A stretch of 64,000 nt of DNA from Saccharopolyspora_C sp040643635. Lineage in GTDB: Bacteria > Actinomycetota > Actinomycetes > Mycobacteriales > Pseudonocardiaceae. The DNA is taken from NCBI RefSeq assembly GCF_040643635.1, contig NZ_JBEYUS010000020.1:1-64000 (forward strand). Direction: 5' to 3'. The translations under genes were made by a program, and so were the position numbers. Position 1 is the stretch's first letter, and every line of letters begins with the position of its first letter. Of the stretch, positions 34,667-42,849 are shown piece after piece. The notes under the pieces are model-generated. The model did not search any database. It had not been told where the DNA came from and saw only the letters and a program-made list of their open reading frames with translations.

Positions 34667-35059
34667 ATGACGACCGATCGCAACGTTCTCGGTGGCGAGC
34701 TGGAGCCCTGCGGCACCGACCCGCTCACCGGTTTCTACCGCGACGGATGCTGCTCGACCGGGCCGGAGGACGTCGGCGAGCACACGGTGTGCGCCGTGGT
34801 CTCCACCGAATTCCTGGTGCAGCAGCAGGAAACGGGCAACGACCTGGTGACGCCGCGCCCCGAACACGGGTTCGCCGGGTTGCAGCCGGGTGACCGCTGG
34901 TGCGTGTGCGCCTCCCGCTGGCTGGAGGCGTACTCGGCGGGCGCCGCGCCGCCGGTGCTGCTGGCCGCCACGCACGCGAAGGCCATCGAGGTGGTGCCGC
35001 TGAGCGCGCTGCGGGAGCACGCGGTGGACGTGCCCGCGGATCCGAGCGCGCTGACCTGA
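34667..35059 (+). CDS. DUF2237 family protein
   Basis: A 130-residue protein of the DUF2237 family. Family signatures are NVLGGELEPCGTDPLTGFYRDGCC, HTVCAVVSTEFLVQQQ and GDRWCVCASRWLEAY, with a set of conserved cysteines. No enzymatic function is established as far as I know. The ATG at 34667 immediately precedes the conserved block; upstream sequence in frame is not family-like. It lies 113 nt downstream of dprE2-like and may be transcribed alone. Confidence 0.85.
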   Translation: MTTDRNVLGGELEPCGTDPLTGFYRDGCCSTGPEDVGEHTVCAVVSTEFLVQQQETGNDLVTPRPEHGFAGLQPGDRWCVCASRWLEAYSAGAAPPVLLAATHAKAIEVVPLSALREHAVDVPADPSALT

Positions 35060-35456
35060 TCCGGGACCGGAGCCCGGCGGCGTCCGATGCCGGCGGCTCG
35101 GATCGCCCTGCGCGGGGGGCGCGGTCCTGCGCGTCCGGCCCCACTCGCGCTCGGCCGCGGTGCGGCCGCCGGGCCCTTCCGCAGCGGCGGTGAGGGATTG
35201 TCCCCCGCGATCACCGCGCGGAGCTTCGTCCACTGTGCACGGCAGTCGAGCGCGACGATCATCGCTCGGGCGACCCGACGGCGAACCGTCCACATCGACC
35301 ACCGGCGCGCGCGAATTCCGCCCTCGATCCACGTGTTCCCGAAGCGGGGAGCGCACCACTAGGGTGGTGTCGATCTTCGACGGGCTCGTTCCCGCGCCGC
35401 GCGGAACCGGCGCGGACGTGTCGCCGATCGGCCGGGTCCCTAGTGGAGAGGCACCG
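35060..35456. other. Intergenic region before the GGDEF/HD-GYP gene
   Basis: 397 nt with no frame I can support as a gene. It contains the inverted repeat at 35354-35369 (CACCAC-tagg-GTGGTG) about 90 nt upstream of the start, which may be a regulator site or a terminator-like stem, and GTCCACTGTGCACGG at about 35230, a partial copy of the TCCACAGTGGA-type motif seen elsewhere. Confidence 0.5.
35354..35369. promoter_or_regulatory. Inverted repeat upstream of the c-di-GMP gene
   Basis: CACCAC-tagg-GTGGTG, perfect 6-bp arms. Its position upstream of the start at 35457 suits an operator. Confidence 0.35.
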
Positions 35457-37529
35457 ATGATCAGCACCGCGCGCCGGACACTCGGCCTCGGATGGCCGGG
35501 CTACCTGATCGGCTGCGCGCTGGTCGCGCTGGCCTACTTCGTGCTCGCGGACACGGCGGGCACCGAGGCGCTGCGCATCGTGCTGTACTGCGGGATCAGC
35601 GCCTCCGCGGTGCCCGCGCTGCTGCTGGGGATGCGCCGGTACCGGCCGCGGTGGCGGCTGCCGTGGCTGCTGATCGCCGCCAGCCAGACCGTGTACTTCC
35701 TCGCCGACGCGAGCTTCTACACCGCGCACTACCTGCTGGGCATCACCGCGTTCCCGTTCGTGGCCGACGTGCTGTACCTGGCGCACTACCCGCTGATCGT
35801 CACCGGGGTGCTGCTGCTGATCCGGGCGCGCACGCCGCGGCGCGACCTGCCGAGCCTGATCGACGCGACCGTGCTGGGCGTGGTCGCGGCGCTGCTGTCC
35901 TGGCTGTACCTGATCCAGCCGTTGACCAGCGCCGACGAGTCGGTGCTGACCACGTCGGCGTACGTGGCCTACCCGGTGCTGGACCTGGCGCTGCTGGCGG
36001 TGGGGCTGCGGCTGCTGCTCGACCCGGGTCCGCGGCCGCCGGCGTTCTTCCTGCTGGTGGCGAACCTGCTGGCGTTCCTCGCCGCCGACTCGGCCTACGT
36101 GTTCCAGCGCATCGACGGCAGCTACGCGGCGGGCAACTTCCTGGACGTGCTGTGGCTGGCCGGGAACATCGCGCTCGGCGCCGCCGGGCTGCACCCGACG
36201 ATGGCGGCGCTGGCCCAGGCCGGTCCCGGCAAGGAGCTGAACCTGAGCCCGCTGCGGGTGGCGCTGCTCGCGGCCGCCTCGCTCATCGCGCCGGGCGTGC
36301 TGGTGCTGGAGAACTCGCGGGTGTCCGCGGGATCGGTGAACGCGATCGCGGTGGCCTGCGCGGTGCTGTTCCTGCTCACCCTGGGCAGGCTCGTGGTGAT
36401 GGTCTCCGAGCAGCGCAGGCTCGCGGTAACCGACCCGCTCACCGGGCTGCACACCCGCCGGTACTTCGAGGCGGAACTGCCGAAGGCGCTGACCCGGGCG
36501 ACCCGCACCCGCACCCGGATCGCCGTGTTCATCGCCGACATCGACCACTTCAAGGCCATCAACGACCGGTACGGGCACCCCGTCGGCGACCGGGTGCTGC
36601 TGGAGGTCTCGGCGCGGCTGCGCGCGGTGGTCCGCGACGGCGACGTGCTGGCCCGCTACGGCGGCGAGGAGTTCGCGCTGCTGGTCACCGACGTCGTCCC
36701 GGAGGACGTGCCCGTGATCGCCGAACGGCTCCGGAACGCGATCGCGCAGGAACCGGTCGCCCGCGCCGAACGGGCGAGCATCGCGGTCACCACCTCCGTC
36801 GGGGCCGCCCTCGCCGACGGGTACCGCGACGACCCGGTGCGCATCGTCGCCGCGGCGGATCGCGCGCTGTACGCGGCGAAGGCCGAGGGACGCGACCGGA
36901 TCTCCGTCGGCGACCGGCGCGCGGCGGCGTCCGAGCACACCGCCTCGCTGGGCTACCTGCACGCGGTCAGCGACCTCGTCGACCGGCACCTGTCCTCGCA
37001 CTCGCACGGCCGCGCGGTCGGCTCCTACGCGCGGATCGTGTGCGAGGCGATGGGCGCGCCGGCCGCCATCGTGCAGGACACGGAACTCGCCGGGCGGCTG
37101 CACGACGTCGGCAAGATCGTGATCCCGGCGTCGGTGCTGGGCAAGCCCGCCGCGCTCGACGACGCCGAGTGGGGGCTGCTGCGCGAACACCCCGACCACG
37201 GCTACCGCTTGGTGCGCGCCGTGCCCGACCTCGACGGGATCGCCGAGATCGTGCGCCAGCACCACGAGCGCTGGGACGGCAAGGGCTACCCGCTGGGACT
37301 GCGCGGCGAGGAGATCCGGCTGGAGGCGCGGATCGTGTCGGTGTGCGACGCGTGGGCCACGATGCTCTCGGACCGGCCGTACCGGCGCACCCTCACCGTG
37401 GACGAAGCGGTGCAGGAATTGCGCGACGGCAGCGGCAGCCAGTTCGACCCGGGCGTGGTGGACGCGTTCCTGCGGCTGCACGACGCGGGCGAGATCCACC
37501 GGCTGCCGCCGCTGCCCGTCGCCGACTAG
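35457..37529 (+). CDS. Membrane GGDEF and HD-GYP protein (c-di-GMP synthesis and breakdown)
   Basis: A 690-residue protein. About eight N-terminal membrane helices (residues 10-320) form a sensor region. A GGDEF domain follows (VTDPLTGLHTRRYFEAEL, active site RYGGEEFALLV near residue 401), with an intact inhibitory I-site RDGD five residues before GGEEF. The C-terminal HD-GYP domain has LAGRLHDVGKIVIP (near 549) and QHHERWDGKGYPLGL with the GYP motif (near 602). Both halves look active, so the protein could make c-di-GMP from GTP and also break it down, with the balance set by its membrane sensor. GGAGAGG precedes the ATG. The gene is convergent with a lipoprotein gene, overlapping by 4 nt at the stops. 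Confidence 0.92.
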   Translation: MISTARRTLGLGWPGYLIGCALVALAYFVLADTAGTEALRIVLYCGISASAVPALLLGMRRYRPRWRLPWLLIAASQTVYFLADASFYTAHYLLGITAFPFVADVLYLAHYPLIVTGVLLLIRARTPRRDLPSLIDATVLGVVAALLSWLYLIQPLTSADESVLTTSAYVAYPVLDLALLAVGLRLLLDPGPRPPAFFLLVANLLAFLAADSAYVFQRIDGSYAAGNFLDVLWLAGNIALGAAGLHPTMAALAQAGPGKELNLSPLRVALLAAASLIAPGVLVLENSRVSAGSVNAIAVACAVLFLLTLGRLVVMVSEQRRLAVTDPLTGLHTRRYFEAELPKALTRATRTRTRIAVFIADIDHFKAINDRYGHPVGDRVLLEVSARLRAVVRDGDVLARYGGEEFALLVTDVVPEDVPVIAERLRNAIAQEPVARAERASIAVTTSVGAALADGYRDDPVRIVAAADRALYAAKAEGRDRISVGDRRAAASEHTASLGYLHAVSDLVDRHLSSHSHGRAVGSYARIVCEAMGAPAAIVQDTELAGRLHDVGKIVIPASVLGKPAALDDAEWGLLREHPDHGYRLVRAVPDLDGIAEIVRQHHERWDGKGYPLGLRGEEIRLEARIVSVCDAWATMLSDRPYRRTLTVDEAVQELRDGSGSQFDPGVVDAFLRLHDAGEIHRLPPLPVAD

Positions 37530-38158
37530 CGGGGCGGGCCCAACTCCTGGTGCAGGTGCTGGGCGATGGCGTGCACGGCGCGTTCGAGGTCTTCCGGTGG
37601 TGGCGGAGAGGTGGGGGTGCCGTCCAAGTTCTCGCCCCTACCCCTGAAGTGGACGGTGACCTCGGCATTGGCCTGGCGGAAGTAGACGATGACGATCCGC
37701 TGGCCATCGATCACCCGGTTGCACTGCAGCGTCACCGCACCGAGCCGCTGATCTGCCGGGGCAGGGGTCAAGAAGCGGTCCCGGCTCTTCCCGTCCGATC
37801 CCGCGCGGGCAAGTTCGACGTCCGGCGCGCCGGTGTCCTTGAGCGCCAAGGCGACGTCGACGTCGAGCCGAGTCCACGCCAGTTCGCCCCATCCGGCGGG
37901 ACTGGCGTTGTCCCAACCGCAGTGCTGTGACAGGAAATCCCTCGGATGGTCCGGATCGGGAGCGTGCTGCCCACCCGACATCGGGGCCGCCGATCCGACG
38001 AGGGACGCCACGGACGCGGGGGGAACGTCCGCGCACGGGTGGAGCGACTCCCGGTAACCCGGGTCCTCCGGCGTCGTCAGCGCGCACGAGCCCGACAACG
38101 CCACCAGCACCACGATCGCACTCGCCCGCACCACGCCGCGCAACGACCTGCTCACCAA
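37526..38158 (-). CDS. DUF3558-like lipoprotein
   Basis: A 210-residue secreted lipoprotein. The signal peptide runs ASAIVVLVALSGSC, with the lipobox LSGSC and the lipidated Cys near residue 25. The mature part has the DUF3558 pattern HPCADVPPASVASLVGS and QHCGWDNASP, and a C-terminal VIVYFRQANAEVTVH strand. DUF3558 proteins are common in Pseudonocardiaceae and often lie near ESX-like genes. Its start overlaps the end of the YbaB-like gene by 7 nt, so it belongs to the same operon. Role unknown; it sits on the outer face of the membrane. Confidence 0.85.
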   Translation of the reverse strand: MVSRSLRGVVRASAIVVLVALSGSCALTTPEDPGYRESLHPCADVPPASVASLVGSAAPMSGGQHAPDPDHPRDFLSQHCGWDNASPAGWGELAWTRLDVDVALALKDTGAPDVELARAGSDGKSRDRFLTPAPADQRLGAVTLQCNRVIDGQRIVIVYFRQANAEVTVHFRGRGENLDGTPTSPPPPEDLERAVHAIAQHLHQELGPPR

Positions 38159-38523
38159 TCCGACTCGAGGAAGCTTCGCCGCGAAAAGTCTTCTTCCTCA
38201 ACAGGTTCCAACGGCTCGCGACCGCTCACCGGACGTGCTGGCCGCTCCTCGTCGAAGTCCAGTTCCTCCGCCGCTCGGCGTGCGGCGGTGCTCGCCTCGA
38301 CGATCTCCGAAGCCAACTCGGTCTCACCGCAACGGCCGCAGGTCCCGGGAGCCAACCGGACATCTTCGACACGCCCCAGCGAGTCCACCACAACGGTGAC
38401 GCCACCTGACGAGGAGACGCCCTTGAACCGGCCGTCGAGCACCGCCTGCGGATCCTCCCGGACCTTCGACATGTTCCGACCGAGTCGCGCCATCGCGTCC
38501 TCGATCCGCGCCTGCGCGTTCAC
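38152..38523 (-). CDS. YbaB/EbfC-like nucleoid-associated protein
   Basis: About 123 residues. It resembles the YbaB/EbfC DNA-binding family: an N-terminal helix (NAQARIEDAMARLGRNMSKV), then beta strands GVSSSGGVTVVVDSLGRVEDVRLAPG, and a C-terminal helix with a Glu-rich tail (ELDFDEERPARP, EPVEEEDF). The CGRCG cysteine pair is unusual. In actinomycetes, YbaB-like proteins often accompany WXG/ESX-type genes, as here. GTG at 38523 is chosen because GAGGG lies before it; ATG at 38547 would overlap the previous gene's stop by 14 nt and is the alternative. Confidence 0.78.
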   Translation of the reverse strand: MNAQARIEDAMARLGRNMSKVREDPQAVLDGRFKGVSSSGGVTVVVDSLGRVEDVRLAPGTCGRCGETELASEIVEASTAARRAAEELDFDEERPARPVSGREPLEPVEEEDFSRRSFLESDW

Positions 38524-38533
38524 CTGCTCGCCC

Positions 38534-39190
38534 TCACTTGATCGCATCGATTGCCATCCTGCACTCCCGGACCACCCCGGACACCGCTTTTTGCCTGCTC
38601 TCAATACCTTTGACGATCGCCATGGCGGCGGACACGGCAGCGAGGATCGCCGTGATCACCGCAGCGATCAGGGCGATGACTTTGCTGACGGTCGGGTCGG
38701 GGAATGCGAATGCCGCAGCCGCCACCCCGGCGACCGCGGAGATCACGCTGCCCAATGCGGTGATGGTCGTGATCGTCTCGGTCAGTGCTTCCTCCAGCGC
38801 TCCGGCCAGTTCGAGCAATGCCTCCGACATGCGGTCCGCCGGTCCGACTACCTTCTCGATCGTCGAACGCAGCCGTTCCAGTCGCTCGCTGAAGGCGATG
38901 AAGTCCCGTCCCCGCCAACCTTGGCCGATGTAGTCGCGGGTGACCTCCAGAGATTCCACCGCTGCCTCGGCAGCCGTGCGAATGCTCTCCGTTCGAGAGT
39001 TGTCCGCCCAGTTCTTCCTCGCGACCTCGCGGATCTTCGCCAGATCCAACTCCCGGACGGCGACCAGCTGCCCGGTGATGGGATTGGCCCCCTGCCCCGG
39101 CCCCGCTGGGGGCAGCAGCTTCACCACGGAGTCGAAGTCCCCGGTGACCTGCCAGAAGTCGGTGGAAACGTGATCGAGCGGATTGCGCAC
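38534..39190 (-). CDS. WXG-like protein with C-terminal membrane helices
   Basis: About 218 residues. The N-terminal half is helical with a WRG (WXG-type) turn in IGQGWRGRDF, as in ESX-secreted proteins, but it is extended by a second part rich in small hydrophobic residues (SAVAGVAAAAFAFP, VIALIAAVITAILAAVSAAM) that should form two membrane helices. The GTG at 39190 follows GGAGG by 6 nt and precedes the conserved-looking NPLDHVSTDFWQVTGDFDSV. It lies 20 nt after the EspC-like gene and just before the YbaB-like gene. It may be a type VII-linked effector or pore-forming protein; no ESX core genes are in the window. Confidence 0.72.
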   Translation of the reverse strand: MRNPLDHVSTDFWQVTGDFDSVVKLLPPAGPGQGANPITGQLVAVRELDLAKIREVARKNWADNSRTESIRTAAEAAVESLEVTRDYIGQGWRGRDFIAFSERLERLRSTIEKVVGPADRMSEALLELAGALEEALTETITTITALGSVISAVAGVAAAAFAFPDPTVSKVIALIAAVITAILAAVSAAMAIVKGIESRQKAVSGVVRECRMAIDAIK

Positions 39191-39209
39191 GCCCGTCCTC
39201 CCCCGCCCG

Positions 39210-39590
39210 CTACCGCGGGCCCTCGTCGAGCTGTCGCCGCACCCGTCCCAGGTCGTCCACCATCTGCTGTTCCCTGGCCAGGTACTCCTCGGCGGAACGC
39301 TGGACGTCGAGAGCCAACCGCTCGGCCATCTCCTGCGCGACCTGCCGGAATTCGTCGACGGCGACGAGGCAGTCCCGGTAGGGGCCGCGGACCTGCTGCG
39401 CCACCTGCATGTGCACGTAGTTGAGCGGGTCGACCATCGCCTGTTCCTCCGTCGGCGCCGGCACCGCGTCTTCGAGTGCCGCATCGGATCGGAAGTCCGT
39501 TCCGCCCATCCCGATGATGTCGCCGGCTTCCCTGATCCGGCCGGCGGCAGCGAGCATGACCTCGTGCGTGGCCGCGATCGACTCGCTCAC
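39210..39590 (-). CDS. EspC-like / WXG-superfamily small protein
   Basis: A 126-residue, largely helical protein. It resembles actinobacterial EspC/DUF2580 and ESX-linked small proteins: helix ESIAATHEVMLAAAGRIREAGD, a loop, and a long second helix YLAREQQMVDDLGRVRRQL. It heads the minus-strand operon with the WXG-like, YbaB-like and DUF3558 genes. Likely exported or acting as partner of the WXG-like protein; this is inference. No recognisable ESX secretion signal YxxxD/E is certain in the tail. Confidence 0.68.
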   Translation of the reverse strand: MSESIAATHEVMLAAAGRIREAGDIIGMGGTDFRSDAALEDAVPAPTEEQAMVDPLNYVHMQVAQQVRGPYRDCLVAVDEFRQVAQEMAERLALDVQRSAEEYLAREQQMVDDLGRVRRQLDEGPR

Positions 39591-39694
39591 CCATCTCCTC
39601 CGAACATCTCCGCTGGAAATTCGGGCACTACCCTAACGACGGCGCATCGACGGGTGTCCACGCCGAACGGCGATCACTCGTTCGGCGGAGCGGT

Positions 39695-40354
39695 TCAGAG
39701 CTCGTCGGGGAGGGTGTTCCAGAACATGAGCTCGTAGTCCTGGAACAGGCGCGCGTGCTCGCGGGCGCGGGACTCGGTGATGCGGCCCGCATCGAGCTCG
39801 GCCTGCACCACCGCCGCGGCCTGCTCGTCCGCACCGGGTGCCGGGGTGCCGAAGAGGTCGAAGAACTCGCAGTCCGAATCGGACAGTCCGTACCGGGTGC
39901 GCAACGCCTGCGCCACCTCCGCGCAGTACGAGCCGAACGCGGCGAAGTTCGACACGATCGCCACCGCCGCGTCTCCCGGCTCGGCGTGCAGCGCGAGCCA
40001 CGACATGTACGCCGGGTAGGCCTGGCAACCGGCCTTCGGCCGGTAGTCCGCGACGTCCTGCTCGCTCCAGCCCAGCGCGGCCGCCAGCTTCGGCAGCGCG
40101 CCCAGCGCCGCGCCCTCCCCCGCGGCGAGCCCGGCGAAGAACTCGCGGGTGGGCCGGTCCGCGGCGCGCGCGGACAGGGTGAGGAAGCTGCGCCAGTCGC
40201 ACGGCACGATGCGGGACTCCTCGGCCGCCAGCGCGGCCAGCACCGATCTCGGCGCGGAACCGGCCTGCACCAGCGGCACCAGCCGGTTCTCCCCCTCCCG
40301 CGGGGCGAGGTCGCGGTGAATCGAGTCCAGCAGGGCGCGAGCGGAATCGGTCAT
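39695..40354 (-). CDS. TenA-like (heme-oxygenase-fold) protein
   Basis: A 219-residue all-helical protein similar to TenA/thiaminase II-type proteins. Segments SRIVPCDWRSFLTLSARA, PKAGCQAYPAYMSWLALH, NFAAFGSYCAEVAQAL and the C-terminal ARLFQDYELMFWNTL fit the fold. True TenA hydrolyses amino-pyrimidines for thiamine salvage using a Cys and a Glu; the cysteines here lie in similar positions but cannot be assigned with certainty. No thiamine genes are nearby. The ATG at 40354 precedes TDSARALLDSIH. It follows the acetoacetate decarboxylase-like gene by 77 nt on the same strand. Confidence 0.65.
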   Translation of the reverse strand: MTDSARALLDSIHRDLAPREGENRLVPLVQAGSAPRSVLAALAAEESRIVPCDWRSFLTLSARAADRPTREFFAGLAAGEGAALGALPKLAAALGWSEQDVADYRPKAGCQAYPAYMSWLALHAEPGDAAVAIVSNFAAFGSYCAEVAQALRTRYGLSDSDCEFFDLFGTPAPGADEQAAAVVQAELDAGRITESRAREHARLFQDYELMFWNTLPDEL

Positions 40355-40431
40355 GCTCCGATGATCCCACGAACGCCCCGCACCGCGAACCGAAAACCCC
40401 TCCCCACAACGGAAAACGGGACGGAACCGGA

Positions 40432-41031
40432 TCAGTCGGACCCGAAGCTCATCGCGAAGTCCGTCAGCGCCGCGCTCGCCACCGGCCGCCGCCCGGCCAG
40501 CCATCCCAACGGGCCGTCCGGGTCGAACCGCCACACCGCCGAGCACCAGACCGCCCCGGCCGCGCCGCGCACCGGCGTCTGCTGGAACTCGTGCAGGTCC
40601 TGGGCGACGCGGTAGGAGAACGGCCAGCGGCCGGGCAGCCGCGCGAACCGGGCGAACCCGGCGGACGCGATGCCGTCGGCCGCGCAGGAGGTGACGCGCG
40701 CGCCGGTGCGCCTGCGGAACTCGGCCCGCTCCTTGGGGATTCCCCACAGCTCCCGGCCGCCCTGCAGGGATTCCGGGCTGTCCACCCAGATCTGGCTGAT
40801 GTGCACCCGCGGCACCGCGCCGTCGCGGACCAGCACGGCCACGAGGAGCTCGTCGTACTCCAGGACGCTGCCCGGCCCGTAGCGCACCCACGCGGTGCCG
40901 ACGAGGCCTCGGTCGCCGATCAGCACCGGTGGTGTCTCCAGCGGTACGCCCGGCAGCTCCACCTCCGGCAGCGACCACAGCGACAGGTGCAGGTCGCCGT
41001 GCAGCTCCCACGGTTCTGGTGGATAGGTCAT
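40432..41031 (-). CDS. Acetoacetate decarboxylase family protein
   Basis: A 199-residue protein of the acetoacetate-decarboxylase-like fold. PWELHGDLHLSLWSLP, VGTAWVRYGPGSVLEYDELLVA and the strand pair VHISQIWVDSPESLQGGRELWGIPKERAEF are characteristic; GGRELWGIPK is the family's active-site region. Whether the catalytic lysine of true decarboxylases is present is unclear (the lysine in GIPKE is a candidate). AGGAGA precedes the ATG at 41031. It lies 57 nt behind the ChoD-like GMC oxidase and may belong to the same catabolic operon, acting on a beta-keto or enol intermediate. Confidence 0.78.
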   Translation of the reverse strand: MTYPPEPWELHGDLHLSLWSLPEVELPGVPLETPPVLIGDRGLVGTAWVRYGPGSVLEYDELLVAVLVRDGAVPRVHISQIWVDSPESLQGGRELWGIPKERAEFRRRTGARVTSCAADGIASAGFARFARLPGRWPFSYRVAQDLHEFQQTPVRGAAGAVWCSAVWRFDPDGPLGWLAGRRPVASAALTDFAMSFGSD

Positions 41032-41087
41032 CCGTTCTCCTGTTCGGGCGAGCACTTGCCGCGGGCGGGCTTTCCCGCCCCAGCACA

Positions 41088-42776
41088 TCAGATCGGGCTC
41101 AGCGGCAACCGCAGCGCCCCGGGCGCCGCGGCGGGCACCACGGGGGCGGCCGGGACGCTGGGCTCGACCGGGCGGTACGGCTCGCCCAGCTCGGGGCGGC
41201 GGTCCGGTTCGCCCTTGTTCGGCCACAGCGCCATCGCGCGCTCGGCCTGCGCGGTGATGGTCAGCGACGGGTTCACGCCCAGGTTCGCCGAGATCGTCGA
41301 GCCGTCGACCACGTGCAGCCCCGGGTGCCCGTAGAGCCGGTGGTAGGCGTCCACCACGCCGTGCTCGGCGTCGGAGCCGATCGCGCAGCCGCCGATGAAG
41401 TGCCCGGTGATGGGGACGTTCGCCAGGTCCGCCCAGCTGCCCGCGGGCACCCCGCCGATCTTCTCGGCGACCGAGCGGGCCGCCGCGTGCCCGGCCGGGA
41501 TCCACGTCGGGTTCGGTTCCCCGTCTCCCTGCTCGCTGCTGAGCTTGCGGCCGAACAGGCCGCGCTTGGTGCGCAGCGTCAGCGAGTTGTCCACCGCTTG
41601 CATCACCAGCAGCACGATCGTCTGCTGCGACCAGCGGCGCGGTGAGTGCAGCGTCGGCAGGTCCCGCCAGTGGCGCAGCATGTGCCGCAACCCCAGCAGG
41701 AACCGGTTGCGGCCGGGTTTCGGATCGACCAGCGCGGCCTCCAGCAGCGCCAGCAGGTTGCTGCCCTTGCCGTAGCGGACCGGTTCGATGTGCGTCGACG
41801 CGTCCGGGTGCACCGAGGACGTGATGGTGACGCCTTCGCTGAAGTCGCGTTCGTCGCCGCGGGCGCGGGCCGCGAGGATCTGCTCGGAGTTCGTGCGGCT
41901 GAGCAGCCCCAGCCGGGACGAGATGCCCGGCAGCGCACCGGAATCCCGCATCCGGTGCAGCAGCTTCTGGGTGCCCAGCGCCGACGCGGAGAACACCACC
42001 TCCTGCGCGGTGAACGTGCGGCGCCGCTTGCGCAGCCGCCGCCCGGTGCGCACCGTCGAGACCGCGTAGCCGCCGCCGGGCAGCGGCCGCACCTCGGTGA
42101 CCGTGGTCAGCGGGTGCACCTCGGCCCCGGCGTTCTCGGCCAGGTGCAGGTAGTTCTTCGCCACCGTGTTCTTCGCGCCGTGCCTGCACCCGGTCATGCA
42201 CTCGCCGCAGTGCAGGCAGCCCTGCCGCTTCGGTCCGGCGCCGCCGAAGTACGGATCCTCCGCGGTGGCACCGGGTTCGCCGAAGTACACGCCGACCTGC
42301 GCGCGGTGGAAGGTGTCGGCGATGCCGAGATCTTCGGCGGCGGCGCGCATCGCCTCGTCCGCCGGGGTGTCCCGCGGGTTCTCGGCCACGCCGAGCATCC
42401 GCTTCGCCTGGTCGTAGTAGGGCGCGAGTTCGCGGCGCCAGTCGGTGATGCCCGCCCACTGCGGGTGCGCGTAGAACTCGGCCGGGGGCTCGTACAGGGT
42501 GTTGGCGTATACCAGCGATCCGCCGCCGACCCCGGCGCCGCTGAGGATCAGCACGTCCTTGAGCAAGTCGAACCGGAAGATGCCGTAGCAGCCGAGCTTC
42601 GGCAGGTACAGGTAGTCGCGCAGCCGCCACGAGGTCTTCGGGAAGTCCTCGTCGCGGAATCGTCTGCCCGCCTCCACCACCCCGACCCGGTAGCCCTTCT
42701 CGGTCAGCCGCAGCGCGGACACTCCGCCGCCGAAGCCGGAACCGATGACGAGCACGTCGTAGTCGTGGTCGGGCAT
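41088..42776 (-). CDS. GMC oxidoreductase, cholesterol oxidase (ChoD)-like
   Basis: A 562-residue flavoenzyme. The FAD fold is YDVLVIGSGFGGGVSALRL; GAGVGGGSLVYANTL is the GMC/cholesterol oxidase motif; the C-terminal HFIGGCAIGSDAEHGVVDAYHRLYGHPGLHVVDGS-type region carries the active-site His (IGGCAIGSD, VNPSLTITAQAERAM). It contains a Cys-rich insert, CLHCGECMTGCRHGAKN, as in Mycobacterium ChoD-type oxidases. It should oxidise a sterol or other secondary alcohol to ketone with O2 or another acceptor. ATG at 42776 has AGAGG 7 nt before it. Neighbours (Baeyer-Villiger-type monooxygenase, acyl-CoA synthetase) support a sterol or terpenoid breakdown role. Confidence 0.85.
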   Translation of the reverse strand: MPDHDYDVLVIGSGFGGGVSALRLTEKGYRVGVVEAGRRFRDEDFPKTSWRLRDYLYLPKLGCYGIFRFDLLKDVLILSGAGVGGGSLVYANTLYEPPAEFYAHPQWAGITDWRRELAPYYDQAKRMLGVAENPRDTPADEAMRAAAEDLGIADTFHRAQVGVYFGEPGATAEDPYFGGAGPKRQGCLHCGECMTGCRHGAKNTVAKNYLHLAENAGAEVHPLTTVTEVRPLPGGGYAVSTVRTGRRLRKRRRTFTAQEVVFSASALGTQKLLHRMRDSGALPGISSRLGLLSRTNSEQILAARARGDERDFSEGVTITSSVHPDASTHIEPVRYGKGSNLLALLEAALVDPKPGRNRFLLGLRHMLRHWRDLPTLHSPRRWSQQTIVLLVMQAVDNSLTLRTKRGLFGRKLSSEQGDGEPNPTWIPAGHAAARSVAEKIGGVPAGSWADLANVPITGHFIGGCAIGSDAEHGVVDAYHRLYGHPGLHVVDGSTISANLGVNPSLTITAQAERAMALWPNKGEPDRRPELGEPYRPVEPSVPAAPVVPAAAPGALRLPLSPI

Positions 42777-42849
42777 GTGCACACCTCTCAGGGGGTCCGG
42801 GCCGCCGTCGGCCCGCTCGATCGCTGTGGAATTCGGGGCGGAGCGGCGG

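Noticed and set aside
35060..35456. Possible small gene on either strand before the GGDEF/HD-GYP gene
   Set aside because: Frames lack ribosome sites and have Arg/Ala-rich products without hydrophobic or domain features.
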